Assembly (NCBI GenBank): GCA_965539935.1
Contig: CBETVX010000019.1
Span: 1 to 52,224, forward strand
Direction of reading: 5' to 3'
DNA: 52,224 nt
Source of the DNA: CBETVX01 sp965539935
GTDB lineage: Bacteria > Bacillota > Clostridia > Peptostreptococcales > Caminicellaceae
Positions 17,611-25,233 of the stretch are shown one piece after another. A model generated the notes under the pieces. That model did not search any database. It was not told the origin of the DNA and was given only the letters and a program-made list of their open reading frames with translations. Made by a program: the position numbers and the translations under genes. Numbering within the stretch: position 1 is the first letter of the stretch; each line of letters begins with the position of its first letter.

Positions 17611-19318
17611 CTAAGCTTAATAATGCTTCGTGAACAGATTCAGCTGTTGTTGGGTGAGGATATATTACATGACCTGCTTTCTCAATAGTTATACCTGAAG
17701 CTATAATATTACTTACTATACTAATCATATCAGTTCCATGTACTCCCACAATTGTACCGCCTATTATTTTTCTTGTTTCCTTATCTGCAATAAGTTTCAC
17801 AAATCCTTCTGTCTCTCCCATGGCTTGGGCTTTACCATTTGCCATTAATGGAAATTTACCAGTTATATAATCAATCTCCTTAGCCTTAGCATCTTTCTCA
17901 GTTAAGCCTACATGCCCTATCTCTGGCATAGTAAATATTCCACTTGGAACTAAATCATAATCCATCTCTTTTTCCATACCATTGATATGGTCTGCTGCCA
18001 CAAGTCCTTGATGGGAGGCTACATGGGCCAGTTGAATTTTATTGGTCACATCTCCTATGGCATAGACATCGGGATTACTGGTCCTCATATATGAATCAAC
18101 CATTATACCATTCTTTCTCTCATTTAGTTTAACTCCTAGTTTCTCTAAATCAAGGGACTCAAGATTGGCTTTTCTTCCAACTGCCATGGCTACCTTTTCA
18201 CTAGTTATATAGCTTTTTTTATTATCCCTTTCTATTTCAACAATCTTACTTCCATCTAAAGCTGATTTTATAGATAATGCTTTAGAACTTTCATAAATAT
18301 TTATGCCCTTTTCAATGGCAGCATTTCTAATAACATCAACCACGTCTTCATCCATGGCATTTAGAACTTGTGGAAAATACTCTACCACATTTACTTTTGT
18401 ACCTAAAGCATTATAAATAAATGCAAACTCCATTCCAATAACTCCGCCACCGATGATTGTAATAGAATCAGGAATCTCCGATAATTCTAGTAAATCTCTA
18501 CTGTTAAGAATATCTTCACTGTGGGCTCCTTCAATTGGTAGGGTTATTGCCTTTGAACCTGTGGCAATAATTAATTTGTTAAAACTTATATTTGCATCTA
18601 TAGATTTATTCTTTACTACAAGGGTTTTATCATCCTTTACCTGTGCCCGTCCTTTAATATATTCAATTTGATGTACATTCATCAAATGTTCTATTCCCGA
18701 TACCAAAGTGTTTATTACTTCATTTTTTCTATCCATGATTTTTTCTAAGGATACTTTTACTTCCCCAACTTCAAATCCAAAACTTTCTGCATGTTTAATT
18801 TTTTCTAAGGCCTCTACACTGCTTACAAGGGCTTTTGTAGGAATACATCCATAGTTTAGGCAAGTTCCTCCTAGTCTATCTTCTTCGATTATTACCACTT
18901 TTTTCCCACCTTGAGCAGCCCTTATGGCAGCAACATATCCCCCTGGTCCTCCACCTACAATGGCTACATCGGCTTCATATTTTTTTGTTAAGGGTTTACT
19001 AAGTCCAAAGGAATAGGTTGTTTTTTTAGTTCCTACTCCATATGAACTTTGGCTCTTTGTTTTAGTAGATTCCCCTACTAGTTTCCCTTCTACCTTTCCA
19101 ACCACTTGATTTTTCTTGATTGTATCTCCTTCTGTTATAAAAAGTTCTTCTAAAACCCCATTATATTTTGATTCAAACTTTATACTTCCTTTACCGGATT
19201 CAATATTAAATATTGTGTCTCCAGGTTTTAATTTATCTCCGACCTTTTTGTTTATTTTTCCTACCTTTCCCGATGTATCATGTCCAGATAATTTTTCAAT
19301 TATTAAATCATATTTCAT
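17585..19318 (-). CDS. lpdA: Dihydrolipoyl dehydrogenase with N-terminal lipoyl domain
   Basis: A 577-residue fusion. Residues 1-75 are a lipoyl/biotinyl domain with the modifiable lysine probably K43 in NIESGKGSIKFES; a Ser/Thr/Lys-rich linker (about 80-105) leads to the flavoprotein. FAD motif GGGPGGY is at 122-128, the redox disulfide C153/C158 in GGTCLNYGCIP, the NAD motif GGGVIG near 290, and the catalytic His-Glu pair in HPTTAESVHE near 555. The ATG at 19318 follows AAGGGGTGG; a GTG/ATG upstream would bury that site. No E1/E2 dehydrogenase or glycine-cleavage gene is adjacent. Upstream is an AhpD-like gene and downstream lplA, so it may serve a peroxidase/redox role rather than a 2-oxoacid complex (inference). 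Confidence 0.95.
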   Translation of the reverse strand: MKYDLIIEKLSGHDTSGKVGKINKKVGDKLKPGDTIFNIESGKGSIKFESKYNGVLEELFITEGDTIKKNQVVGKVEGKLVGESTKTKSQSSYGVGTKKTTYSFGLSKPLTKKYEADVAIVGGGPGGYVAAIRAAQGGKKVVIIEEDRLGGTCLNYGCIPTKALVSSVEALEKIKHAESFGFEVGEVKVSLEKIMDRKNEVINTLVSGIEHLMNVHQIEYIKGRAQVKDDKTLVVKNKSIDANISFNKLIIATGSKAITLPIEGAHSEDILNSRDLLELSEIPDSITIIGGGVIGMEFAFIYNALGTKVNVVEYFPQVLNAMDEDVVDVIRNAAIEKGINIYESSKALSIKSALDGSKIVEIERDNKKSYITSEKVAMAVGRKANLESLDLEKLGVKLNERKNGIMVDSYMRTSNPDVYAIGDVTNKIQLAHVASHQGLVAADHINGMEKEMDYDLVPSGIFTMPEIGHVGLTEKDAKAKEIDYITGKFPLMANGKAQAMGETEGFVKLIADKETRKIIGGTIVGVHGTDMISIVSNIIASGITIEKAGHVIYPHPTTAESVHEALLSLDGRGIHFA

Positions 19319-19350
19319 TATAAATCCACCCCTTTTCATATGATTAAAGA

Positions 19351-19373
19351 AAAAAGAGCCTAGAGCTCTTTTT
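19351..19373 (-). terminator. Terminator between the AhpD-like gene and lpdA
   Basis: Stem AAAAAGAGC/GCTCTTTTT with loop of five, overlapping the AhpD-like stop codon and followed by TTTTTTCTTT on the minus strand. Because lpdA starts about 30 bases later with no room for a separate promoter, partial read-through would set the ratio of the two proteins. Confidence 0.75.
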
Positions 19374-19725
19374 ATTTGAAATCACCTTCAAATTCTTCTA
19401 TACATTCTTTAAGTAATGTTACTGAATATGCCATTGATGGTCCTCCACCAAAAGCAACTGCTATCATAGCTGCTTCAATAATTTCTTCCTTTGTTGCTCC
19501 TGCTTCAAAGGCCTTATAGCAATGATATACGATACAGTATTCACATCTATTGTAGCATCCTATTGCCACACTCATTAGCTCCTTTGTTTTTAAATCTAAA
19601 GCCTTTGGTTCGTAGCAAGCACCTAATAATCCCATAAAAGCATTCACTTGCTCAGGATTTGTTGCTGCTAAACCTTCAAGTCCTCCTACAAAAGAATTAA
19701 GCTTTTCCCTTACATTGTAAGCCAT
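19372..19725 (-). CDS. AhpD-like carboxymuconolactone decarboxylase family protein
   Basis: A 117-residue CMD-fold protein. E49, C61, C64 and H68 (ELMSVAIGCYNRCEYCIVYH) reproduce the spacing of the catalytic Glu-Cys-Cys-His tetrad of mycobacterial AhpD (E118/C130/C133/H137), which reduces peroxiredoxin using lipoyl groups recycled by dihydrolipoyl dehydrogenase. The neighbouring lipoyl-bearing Lpd and lipoate ligase fit that chemistry. Extra Cys at 37, 57 and 69 are present. The ATG at 19725 follows GAAGGAGG. Its promoter carries operator-like direct repeats (19760-19796). Confidence 0.85.
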   Translation of the reverse strand: MAYNVREKLNSFVGGLEGLAATNPEQVNAFMGLLGACYEPKALDLKTKELMSVAIGCYNRCEYCIVYHCYKAFEAGATKEEIIEAAMIAVAFGGGPSMAYSVTLLKECIEEFEGDFK

Positions 19726-19759
19726 AATTTTTCCTCCTTCATTTTATTTGCTTATGCAA

Positions 19760-19796
19760 TATTAAGCATAGCAACTATTTATATTAAGTATAGCAA
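19760..19796 (-). repeat. Operator-like 15-bp direct repeats at the AhpD-like promoter
   Basis: On the minus strand TTGCTATACTTAATA and TTGCTATGCTTAATA (14 of 15 identical) are spaced 22 bases apart, two helical turns. The first contains the apparent -10 (TATACT, with TTTGAA 18 bases upstream); the second falls near the expected start of transcription. The second also forms an imperfect inverted repeat with GCATAAGCAA just downstream. This looks like a repressor site. Confidence 0.6.
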
Positions 19797-19937
19797 ATAA
19801 TTTGTTAAATTTCAAACATTTTTTGCCCTTAAAAATCAACGTTCTTACATGAAGCTTTTTACAGTAGACTTTATTAATCAAGAGATAGAAATAAGGGCTT
19901 CTTTACAGTGGAATAATCTTTATAATTTTTAATACAT

Positions 19938-19990
19938 TAAAAAAACTTGTTTATATTTGTATTAATAATTCAAACATAAACAAGATTTTT
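19938..19990 (-). terminator. Terminator after the MarR gene
   Basis: A long stem (CTTGTTTAT.TTTG with CAAA.ATAAACAAG, one mismatch) around an 11-base loop, with A-run and T-run on the two sides. It lies just past the MarR stop and separates it from the AhpD-like gene. Confidence 0.75.
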
Positions 19991-20000
19991 GATTAACTAT

Positions 20001-20429
20001 TTATTTCTTAATATTATTTAGCATCTTTTTTAAAACCTTTTCATATATCATAAGTTCTTTTTCATCTATTCCTTTTATTATATCGTTGTTAAATTTATCT
20101 CCTATATGCATAGTTTCTGTTATAAGTTTATCTCCTTCTTCTGTAAGCTTTATATAAATTACTCTTCGATCGGAATCGCTTCTCTCTCTTTTTACTAATC
20201 CTTCCCGTTCCAATCTATCAATTAATCTGCCTACACTTGAATCTTTAATATACATAAGTTGTGCCAAATCTTTTTGAGAAACTTTATCATTAGTTTTTAT
20301 ATAATAAAGTGCAATCCATTGAATTCGTGTTACTCCTGTTTCTTTTAGCCTTTGACCAAAGGCATCTGAAAGCTGTTTTGTAGCGTTTTCAGCAATATAA
20401 GCTACTCATTTATCTATATCAAAATACAT
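20001..20429 (-). pseudogene. MarR-family regulator interrupted by an in-frame TGA at codon 8
   Basis: Starting from ATG 20429, which has a perfect AGGAGGT site, the frame reads MYFDIDK, then TGA (20406-20408), then VAYIAENATKQLSDAFGQ and on through a complete MarR winged helix (DSSVGRLIDRLEREGLVKR, SDSDRRVIYIKLTEEG) to a stop at 20001: 142 codons, full MarR length. No other stop or frameshift is seen, so the lesion is a single codon. An open frame from an internal TTG at 20267 gives only 88 residues lacking the first helices and has no ribosome site. Options are a recent nonsense mutation, sequencing error, or recoding as selenocysteine. I see no convincing SECIS hairpin after the TGA, so a mutation is more likely. 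Confidence 0.75.
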
Positions 20430-20448
20430 AATTACCTCCTTTATTTCC

Positions 20449-20481
20449 TTTGACTTCAAATTATATTACCCTATAGTCAAA
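20449..20481 (-). promoter_or_regulatory. Inverted repeat at the MarR promoter
   Basis: TTTGACT and AGTCAAA form a perfect 7-bp inverted repeat separated by 19 bases, spanning a TATAAT -10 on the minus strand about 20-50 bases before the MarR start. This is a plausible autoregulatory operator. One arm with its flank (TTGACTATAGGGTAATA) loosely resembles the AhpD-promoter repeat. Confidence 0.45.
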
Positions 20482-20614
20482 TGTTTATTCCTTTAAAGAA
20501 TTTTATCACTAATAGTTATAAAATTCAATCTATCCTAATAATCCCTTCCTTCACCTGTATTATAATCTAATAGCTAATTCATTATAATTTTTTATTAGTA
20601 TTTATTTTTAAAAA

Positions 20615-20648
20615 AATTACCCTTAAATTTCACTATTTAAGGGTAATT
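20615..20648 (-). terminator. Terminator after the XRE regulator gene
   Basis: A 13-bp perfect stem AATTACCCTTAAA/TTTAAGGGTAATT with an 8-base loop; the minus strand continues with a T-run. About 60 bases past the stop codon. Confidence 0.8.
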
Positions 20649-20704
20649 CTGTATGATTTCTACTTTTTTATTTCTATGAATTTTTTATTAGATTATTTAA
20701 AAAT

Positions 20705-20932
20705 TTATCTTTCAGATGTCAAAACAAAATCATCTAATTTGCAGCATAAAACATTAGCCAATACTTCTATCTTTTGAAAACTTGGATTTTTCTTATCTCC
20801 TCTCTCAAGTTCCTCTAAATAAGACTTTGAAATAGATGTTTCATATTTGGGGTTTTTTGTGAGACTTTCTATGTCTTTAGCCGTATATCCCAGCCTAATT
20901 CTAAGTTCTCTAATCTTCTTACCATTTAGCAT
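20705..20932 (-). CDS. XRE-family helix-turn-helix regulator
   Basis: A 75-residue stand-alone HTH_3 protein (domain about 5-65): GKKIRELRIRLGYTAKDIE, then SKSYLEELERGDKKNPSFQKIEVLANVL. It has no sensor domain. The ATG at 20932 follows AAGGGGGAA. Single-gene transcript ending at the hairpin at 20615-20648; its targets cannot be told from context. Confidence 0.88.
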   Translation of the reverse strand: MLNGKKIRELRIRLGYTAKDIESLTKNPKYETSISKSYLEELERGDKKNPSFQKIEVLANVLCCKLDDFVLTSER

Positions 20933-21070
20933 AGTAATTCCCCCTTAGAAAAATATGAATTTGTCTTTAATTTAATTATATTATGTTTTTGTTAAATATT
21001 AATATAAAATTTTATACTTAACATAAATTTAGCATTACCAAATTTTATAATAACCTCTTATTATTTATAT

Positions 21071-22114
21071 TTATTCCATAAAGTGCTTTACTATTACCTT
21101 TACTACTGAATATGTAGGAACTGCCATAAAGGCTCCTATTACTCCAAATAAGGATATGGCTATGATTACGATAAATATAATTGTAAGTGGATGTATATTT
21201 AATCTTTGTCCTAATATATTAGGGGATATTAAATTCCCTTCTATCTGCTGGGCGATTACTACAACAATAAGTACCTTTACAATCATAAACCAATCTATAG
21301 TAAGAGCTATAAATAGGGCTGGCATAAGGCCAATAAATACCCCTAAAAATGGTATTATGGAGGTTATTATTGTAACAATGGCAAGAACTAATGCATTTGG
21401 AAGTCCTATTATTAAATATCCTATGTATGTAATAATACCAGTTACAGTTGCTACAAGTAATTGTCCCGTTATGTATGTTGACAGAGTGTTATCAATATTG
21501 TGTAGTAACTTAGCTGTTTTATCCTTATGTCCCTTGGGTATTACTTTCATAAAATTCTCTACAAATATTTCCCCATCCTTCAGTAGATAGAACAGTACAA
21601 AAGGAATTAATACAATAAGGGTCCCTATATTTGCCACCGTTGATACTAAACCAGCCATATTAACGGTCAATGTTTGAAATAAGGATTCAATAAGGGCAAT
21701 AAATCTTGTTTCTAAATCCTCTATGGAAAATATCCACCAGTTTCCTTCTTGGAGTATATTTTTTGTGCTTTTTTGTGTAAGTTCAAGCTGTTTAGTAATA
21801 ATATTATAAAAATTTGTGAATTCTTTTTTTATAAAACTTCCACCACTTATTGACATAAATGTAAGCAGAGCTGCAACTGCAAGAAATACTAATAGAATAG
21901 AAATAGATCTATTGACTCCTTTATTTTCTAAATACCTAACTAATGGTCTAAATATATAGTAGAATAATCCAGCAATAATTATTGGTAATAGGGCAATTGA
22001 CATTATGGTCTTTATGGGCATTAATAGATAGTCTATCTTTCCCAGTAGATATATTATAACTAAAACTAATATAGTTCCTAGGCTATATTTAAAAAATCTG
22101 TTATTTTCAAACAC
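21071..22114 (-). CDS. AI-2E family transporter (PerM/TqsA-like)
   Basis: A 347-residue membrane protein with about seven or eight segments and the family signature region PFVLFYLLKDGE followed by GQLLVATVTGIITYIGYLIIG. Members export AI-2 or sodium/protons, or are uncharacterised. The start is GTG at 22114, 8 bases after TTGGAGG; an in-frame TTG at 22129 lies within that ribosome site. It begins 18 bases after the stop of the upstream hypothetical gene, so the two are co-transcribed. Confidence 0.88.
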   Translation of the reverse strand: MFENNRFFKYSLGTILVLVIIYLLGKIDYLLMPIKTIMSIALLPIIIAGLFYYIFRPLVRYLENKGVNRSISILLVFLAVAALLTFMSISGGSFIKKEFTNFYNIITKQLELTQKSTKNILQEGNWWIFSIEDLETRFIALIESLFQTLTVNMAGLVSTVANIGTLIVLIPFVLFYLLKDGEIFVENFMKVIPKGHKDKTAKLLHNIDNTLSTYITGQLLVATVTGIITYIGYLIIGLPNALVLAIVTIITSIIPFLGVFIGLMPALFIALTIDWFMIVKVLIVVVIAQQIEGNLISPNILGQRLNIHPLTIIFIVIIAISLFGVIGAFMAVPTYSVVKVIVKHFME

Positions 22115-22132
22115 TATACATTCCTCCAATTT

Positions 22133-22483
22133 TTACTGTTTTTTAGTTATATTCATTTCAATATAAAACTCCCTATCTATAAGCTTTATAAAATAATCGG
22201 TATAATCTAATTCAAAATTTACTACAGCCGATTGAAGGTCTATGCTTCTTAATAAATGAATTGTACAAATATCATTTTTAGGGTCCGTTGACAATCTTAA
22301 AATAATATTTCTAACCTGTGGAAATTGTAGCCGTGATCTTAGATATTTAGGTTTGTCATCTATATAAAGGTTAATTGTTCTATTGTCTGTTGGTATAAAT
22401 AAATCTATATCACTTCCTTCCTCCCTAACCGTACGTATATCGAAATCACAATGAATTAAAAAATTTCCCTGTTCATATTTCAC
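22133..22483 (-). CDS. Hypothetical protein, about 116 residues
   Basis: Not recognised. Soluble, mixed alpha/beta, with repeated short beta-like stretches (FLIHCDFDIRTV, TINLYIDDKPKYL, RNIILRLSTDP) and no signal peptide. The start is ambiguous among GTG codons at 22492, 22486 and 22483; the last is 8 bases after AGAAGG and is preferred. It forms an operon with the AI-2E family gene. Confidence 0.6.
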   Translation of the reverse strand: MKYEQGNFLIHCDFDIRTVREEGSDIDLFIPTDNRTINLYIDDKPKYLRSRLQFPQVRNIILRLSTDPKNDICTIHLLRSIDLQSAVVNFELDYTDYFIKLIDREFYIEMNITKKQ

Positions 22484-22603
22484 CACATTCACCTTCTGAC
22501 TATATATTCTTATCTTAGAATATTACCACTTAATTATATCTAATTCAATTAACTATTTATTAAATCTATACTTCATTACTTAAGTAGGGCTTCTTTAAGA
22601 ATA

Positions 22604-22633
22604 TTGACCATCCTAAGTCCCATATTGTATAAT
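22604..22633 (+). promoter_or_regulatory. Sigma-A promoter of the rhodanese gene
   Basis: TTGACC and TATAAT are separated by 18 bases, about 50 bases before the ATG. A small CCCC/GGGG hairpin lies in the leader near 22642-22659. Confidence 0.7.
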
Positions 22634-22686
22634 TAAGTAACCCCCTACATAGAGGGGAGTCTATTATGTAATAGGAGGCTCTATAT

Positions 22687-23004
22687 ATGTTTAAATTTGG
22701 TGGTAAGTATGAAAATATTTCTGTAGATGAAATTGAAAAGCATATGAATAATGGAGCTGTTTTAGTAGATATAAGAAATGAACCTTCCTTTACTGAAGGT
22801 CATATAAAAGGTGCCGTTAATATTCCAATTAAATCACTACCCTTTAAAATGAATGAACTTGACAAAGATAAAGAAATCCTCGTAATCTGTTATATTGGCG
22901 GAAGTAGTAAGATGGCTGCTAACCTTTTAACCAAATCTGGTTTTAAAGTTAAGAATGTAGTAGGCGGAATGCAGGCATGGCAAGGACCAATAGTTACTAA
23001 ATAG
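22687..23004 (+). CDS. Single-domain rhodanese-like sulfurtransferase
   Basis: A 105-residue rhodanese domain: DIRNEPSFTEGHIKGAVNIP is the classical CH2A-type stretch, and the active-site loop begins at C68 (CYIGGSSKMAA), the expected persulfide-bearing cysteine. It is likely a cytosolic sulfur carrier or thiosulfate/polysulfide handler; the partner is unknown. The ATG is 8 bases after AGGAGG. Monocistronic, with its own promoter and terminator. Confidence 0.9.
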   Translation: MFKFGGKYENISVDEIEKHMNNGAVLVDIRNEPSFTEGHIKGAVNIPIKSLPFKMNELDKDKEILVICYIGGSSKMAANLLTKSGFKVKNVVGGMQAWQGPIVTK

Positions 23005-23034
23005 ATTTCAGCATATTTGCTGGAATCTTTTTTT
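23004..23034 (+). terminator. Terminator after the rhodanese gene
   Basis: A 10-position stem (GATTTCAGCA with TGCTGGAATC, including wobble pairs) and loop of four, then seven T's. Confidence 0.8.
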
Positions 23035-23121
23035 ATAATATCTATAGGATTATATTGGATTTTATAAGCAAAATACTGGTAAAATTAATATAAATCTTAT
23101 TATTTTTATAGGAGGTATAAT

Positions 23122-23850
23122 ATGTCTACTAAAATAACCCATTTATTCCATAGTGGTTTTATTGTTGAAACTAAAAATAACACCTTAGTATTCGATTATT
23201 TTGACTACTCTAAGTCCTTTAATATTGATAAAGGCGGGATCCTATCTGAGGAATTTTTTTCTAATAAGGATAATGTGTATGTTTTTGTAAGCCACAATCA
23301 TGGCGATCATTACTCTCCAGAAATATTAAAATGGCAAAATACAAATTCTACTATCAAATATATTTTAAGTGATGATATAAATGTTCATAATAACAAATCT
23401 AATTATTACTTTATCAAACCCTACGATGAAATGACTATAGAAAATATTGAAATTAAGGCCTTTGGTAGTACCGATAGGGGAGTGTCCTTTTTAGTGAAGG
23501 TAGATGATTTATTAATATTCCATTCAGGTGACCTTAATTGGTGGCACTGGAAAAATGATTCTGAAAAGACTCAAGAAAAGGAAGCTACGGACTATAAGGT
23601 GGAAATAAATAAACTTAAAGATTATACTACTAATACAATAGATATCGCCTTTGTTCCAGTAGACCCAAGACTTGAAGAGTATTATTATTTAGCAGGTGAG
23701 TATTTTGCTAAATCTATAAAACCTAAACTTTTAGTTCCCATGCATTTTAGCACCAATTTCAATATAACTAAACAATTTATGGATAAAATTAAAGATTTAG
23801 ATTCAGAAACAATAGTAATAACAAAACCAGGTGAAGAGTTCATTTTCTAA
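23122..23850 (+). CDS. MBL-fold metallo-hydrolase (UlaG-like)
   Basis: A 242-residue metallo-beta-lactamase-fold enzyme. The metal motif is H58-x-H60-x-D62-H63 (SHNHGDHYS), followed by the later ligand region FHSGDLNWWHWK and the last His in VPMHFSTNF near 225. This fold class includes UlaG-type lactonases and L-ascorbate-6-phosphate enzymes, but the substrate cannot be told. An AGGAGGTATAAT site precedes the ATG at 23122. It is unlinked to a pathway here. Confidence 0.85.
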   Translation: MSTKITHLFHSGFIVETKNNTLVFDYFDYSKSFNIDKGGILSEEFFSNKDNVYVFVSHNHGDHYSPEILKWQNTNSTIKYILSDDINVHNNKSNYYFIKPYDEMTIENIEIKAFGSTDRGVSFLVKVDDLLIFHSGDLNWWHWKNDSEKTQEKEATDYKVEINKLKDYTTNTIDIAFVPVDPRLEEYYYLAGEYFAKSIKPKLLVPMHFSTNFNITKQFMDKIKDLDSETIVITKPGEEFIF

Positions 23851-23939
23851 TCCTATTTTAATTTTTTATTAAGACCTATTTAATCCCTCTAGTTTACACT
23901 TAATTTATAAACTAAATAATTAAACAGGAGGGTATTTAT

Positions 23940-24398
23940 ATGAAAATAACATTAGAACAAATTGATCTAATTAGAAAGAGGGCTAAAGTTAGTTATAATG
24001 ATGCTAAGGATGCCTTAGAAAAATGTAATAGCGACACCGTTGAGGCTCTCATCTACCTTGAAAACAATAGAAAAATTAAAGGACAAAATGTTGAACATTG
24101 TACCAATAAATTTACTGGATTTCTAAAAAATCTCTATAGAAAATCAGTTAAGACTAGATTTATAATCTCTAAAAATAATAATATAATCATTAACTTTACT
24201 CTTTTATTAACTATAATATTAGGAATAATTATTACTCCACCAGTCTTTCTAATTTGTATAGCTATTGCATTTCTTACTGGACATAAAATTAGACTTCACA
24301 GAGAAGATGGAGAAGATATAGATGTAAATAAAGTTTTTGATGACATAAAACCATCTGAAAAAACAAATACTGAAAACAAAAATAGCGCTGAATTATAA
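23940..24398 (+). CDS. UBA/EF-Ts-N-like domain membrane protein (DUF4342 type)
   Basis: A 152-residue protein. The N-terminal ~45 residues form a UBA/TS-N-like three-helix unit (TLEQIDLIRKRAKVSYNDAK, then ALEKCNSDTVEALIYLE). A hydrophobic stretch at about 83-118 gives one or two membrane segments, and the C-terminus is acidic and polar. This layout is common in Clostridia as DUF4342. Function is unknown. The ATG follows AGGAGGG. It lies just before a two-component system but has its own terminator. Confidence 0.75.
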   Translation: MKITLEQIDLIRKRAKVSYNDAKDALEKCNSDTVEALIYLENNRKIKGQNVEHCTNKFTGFLKNLYRKSVKTRFIISKNNNIIINFTLLLTIILGIIITPPVFLICIAIAFLTGHKIRLHREDGEDIDVNKVFDDIKPSEKTNTENKNSAEL

Positions 24399-24407
24399 TA
24401 TTAATGG

Positions 24408-24450
24408 ACCTATGGGAACAAATAACTTATATCCCATAGGTTTGTTAATT
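24408..24450 (+). terminator. Terminator after the DUF4342-type gene
   Basis: A 10-bp perfect stem ACCTATGGGA/TCCCATAGGT with a 14-base loop, followed by TTGTTAATTTG. Confidence 0.65.
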
Positions 24451-24484
24451 TGATATGATGTTTTAGGTTGTAAAATAATCTTAC

Positions 24485-24514
24485 TTACAAATTTTAACTG
24501 ATTTAAGATATAAT
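24485..24514 (+). promoter_or_regulatory. Candidate promoter of the two-component operon
   Basis: TTACAA and TATAAT are 18 bases apart, about 32 bases before the GTG start of the response regulator. Confidence 0.5.
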
Positions 24515-24546
24515 TAGATAAACAATATTTTGAGAGGTGAACTCTT

Positions 24547-25233
24547 GTGGCTAACAGGATTCTATTAATTGAAGATGAAGTTAAAATTGCCCGTTTTATT
24601 GAATTAGAACTTAAGTATGAAGGTTATGTAGTAGAAGTTTGCCATGATGGCAAGGAAGGGCTGAGTAAAGCTTTAGACAGTAATTTTGATTTGATACTAT
24701 TAGATGTTATGCTTCCAAAGTTAAATGGCTTTGAGGTTTTAAGACGGTTTAGGAAAAATTTTGATACTCCTGTAATAATGCTAACAGCTAAAGACGATAC
24801 AATGGATAAGGTTATGGGCCTTGATATTGGTGCCGATGATTATGTAACTAAACCCTTTGCCATTGAAGAACTCCTTGCCAGGATACGTGTAGCCTTAAGA
24901 AGGAAATCTTCTATAAATCAAAACTCTGAAATTTTTTCTGTAGGGAAACTAAGTCTAGATTTAAAAAAACATGTTGTTACCTATGATAATAATACTATTG
25001 ATTTAACTAAGCGTGAATTTGACCTATTAGAATATTTACTTAAAAACAAAGATATAGTTTTAACTAGGGATAAAATCCTTGAAGAAGTTTGGGGTTATGA
25101 ATATATTGGAGATACTAATATAGTTGACGTTTACATCAGATATCTACGTAGTAAAATTGATGACAGATTTAATGTTAAATTCATTCATACCGTTAGAGGG
25201 GTGGGTTATCTTTTAAAAGATGAATATAATTAA
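24547..25233 (+). CDS. OmpR-family response regulator
   Basis: A 228-residue regulator with a receiver domain (D10/E11 pocket, phospho-acceptor D53 in LILLDVMLPK, T80, K102) and a C-terminal OmpR/PhoB winged helix (about 130-225, EVWGYEYIGDTNIVDVYIRYLR). The start is GTG at 24547, with AGAGGTGAACTC upstream. It overlaps the sensor kinase gene by 14 bases, so the two are co-translated. The stimulus and regulon are unknown. Confidence 0.95.
   Translation: MANRILLIEDEVKIARFIELELKYEGYVVEVCHDGKEGLSKALDSNFDLILLDVMLPKLNGFEVLRRFRKNFDTPVIMLTAKDDTMDKVMGLDIGADDYVTKPFAIEELLARIRVALRRKSSINQNSEIFSVGKLSLDLKKHVVTYDNNTIDLTKREFDLLEYLLKNKDIVLTRDKILEEVWGYEYIGDTNIVDVYIRYLRSKIDDRFNVKFIHTVRGVGYLLKDEYN

Noticed and set aside
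20001..20267. An 88-residue MarR-like protein starting at TTG 20267 as a genuine short gene
   Set aside because: The TTG has no ribosome site and the upstream sequence continues the MarR homology back to a perfect site at 20429, so the short frame is a remnant of an interrupted gene.
20380..20408. A bacterial SECIS element after the MarR TGA
   Set aside because: Only a 5-bp stem with a 16-base loop can be drawn; it lacks the short apical loop with an early G.
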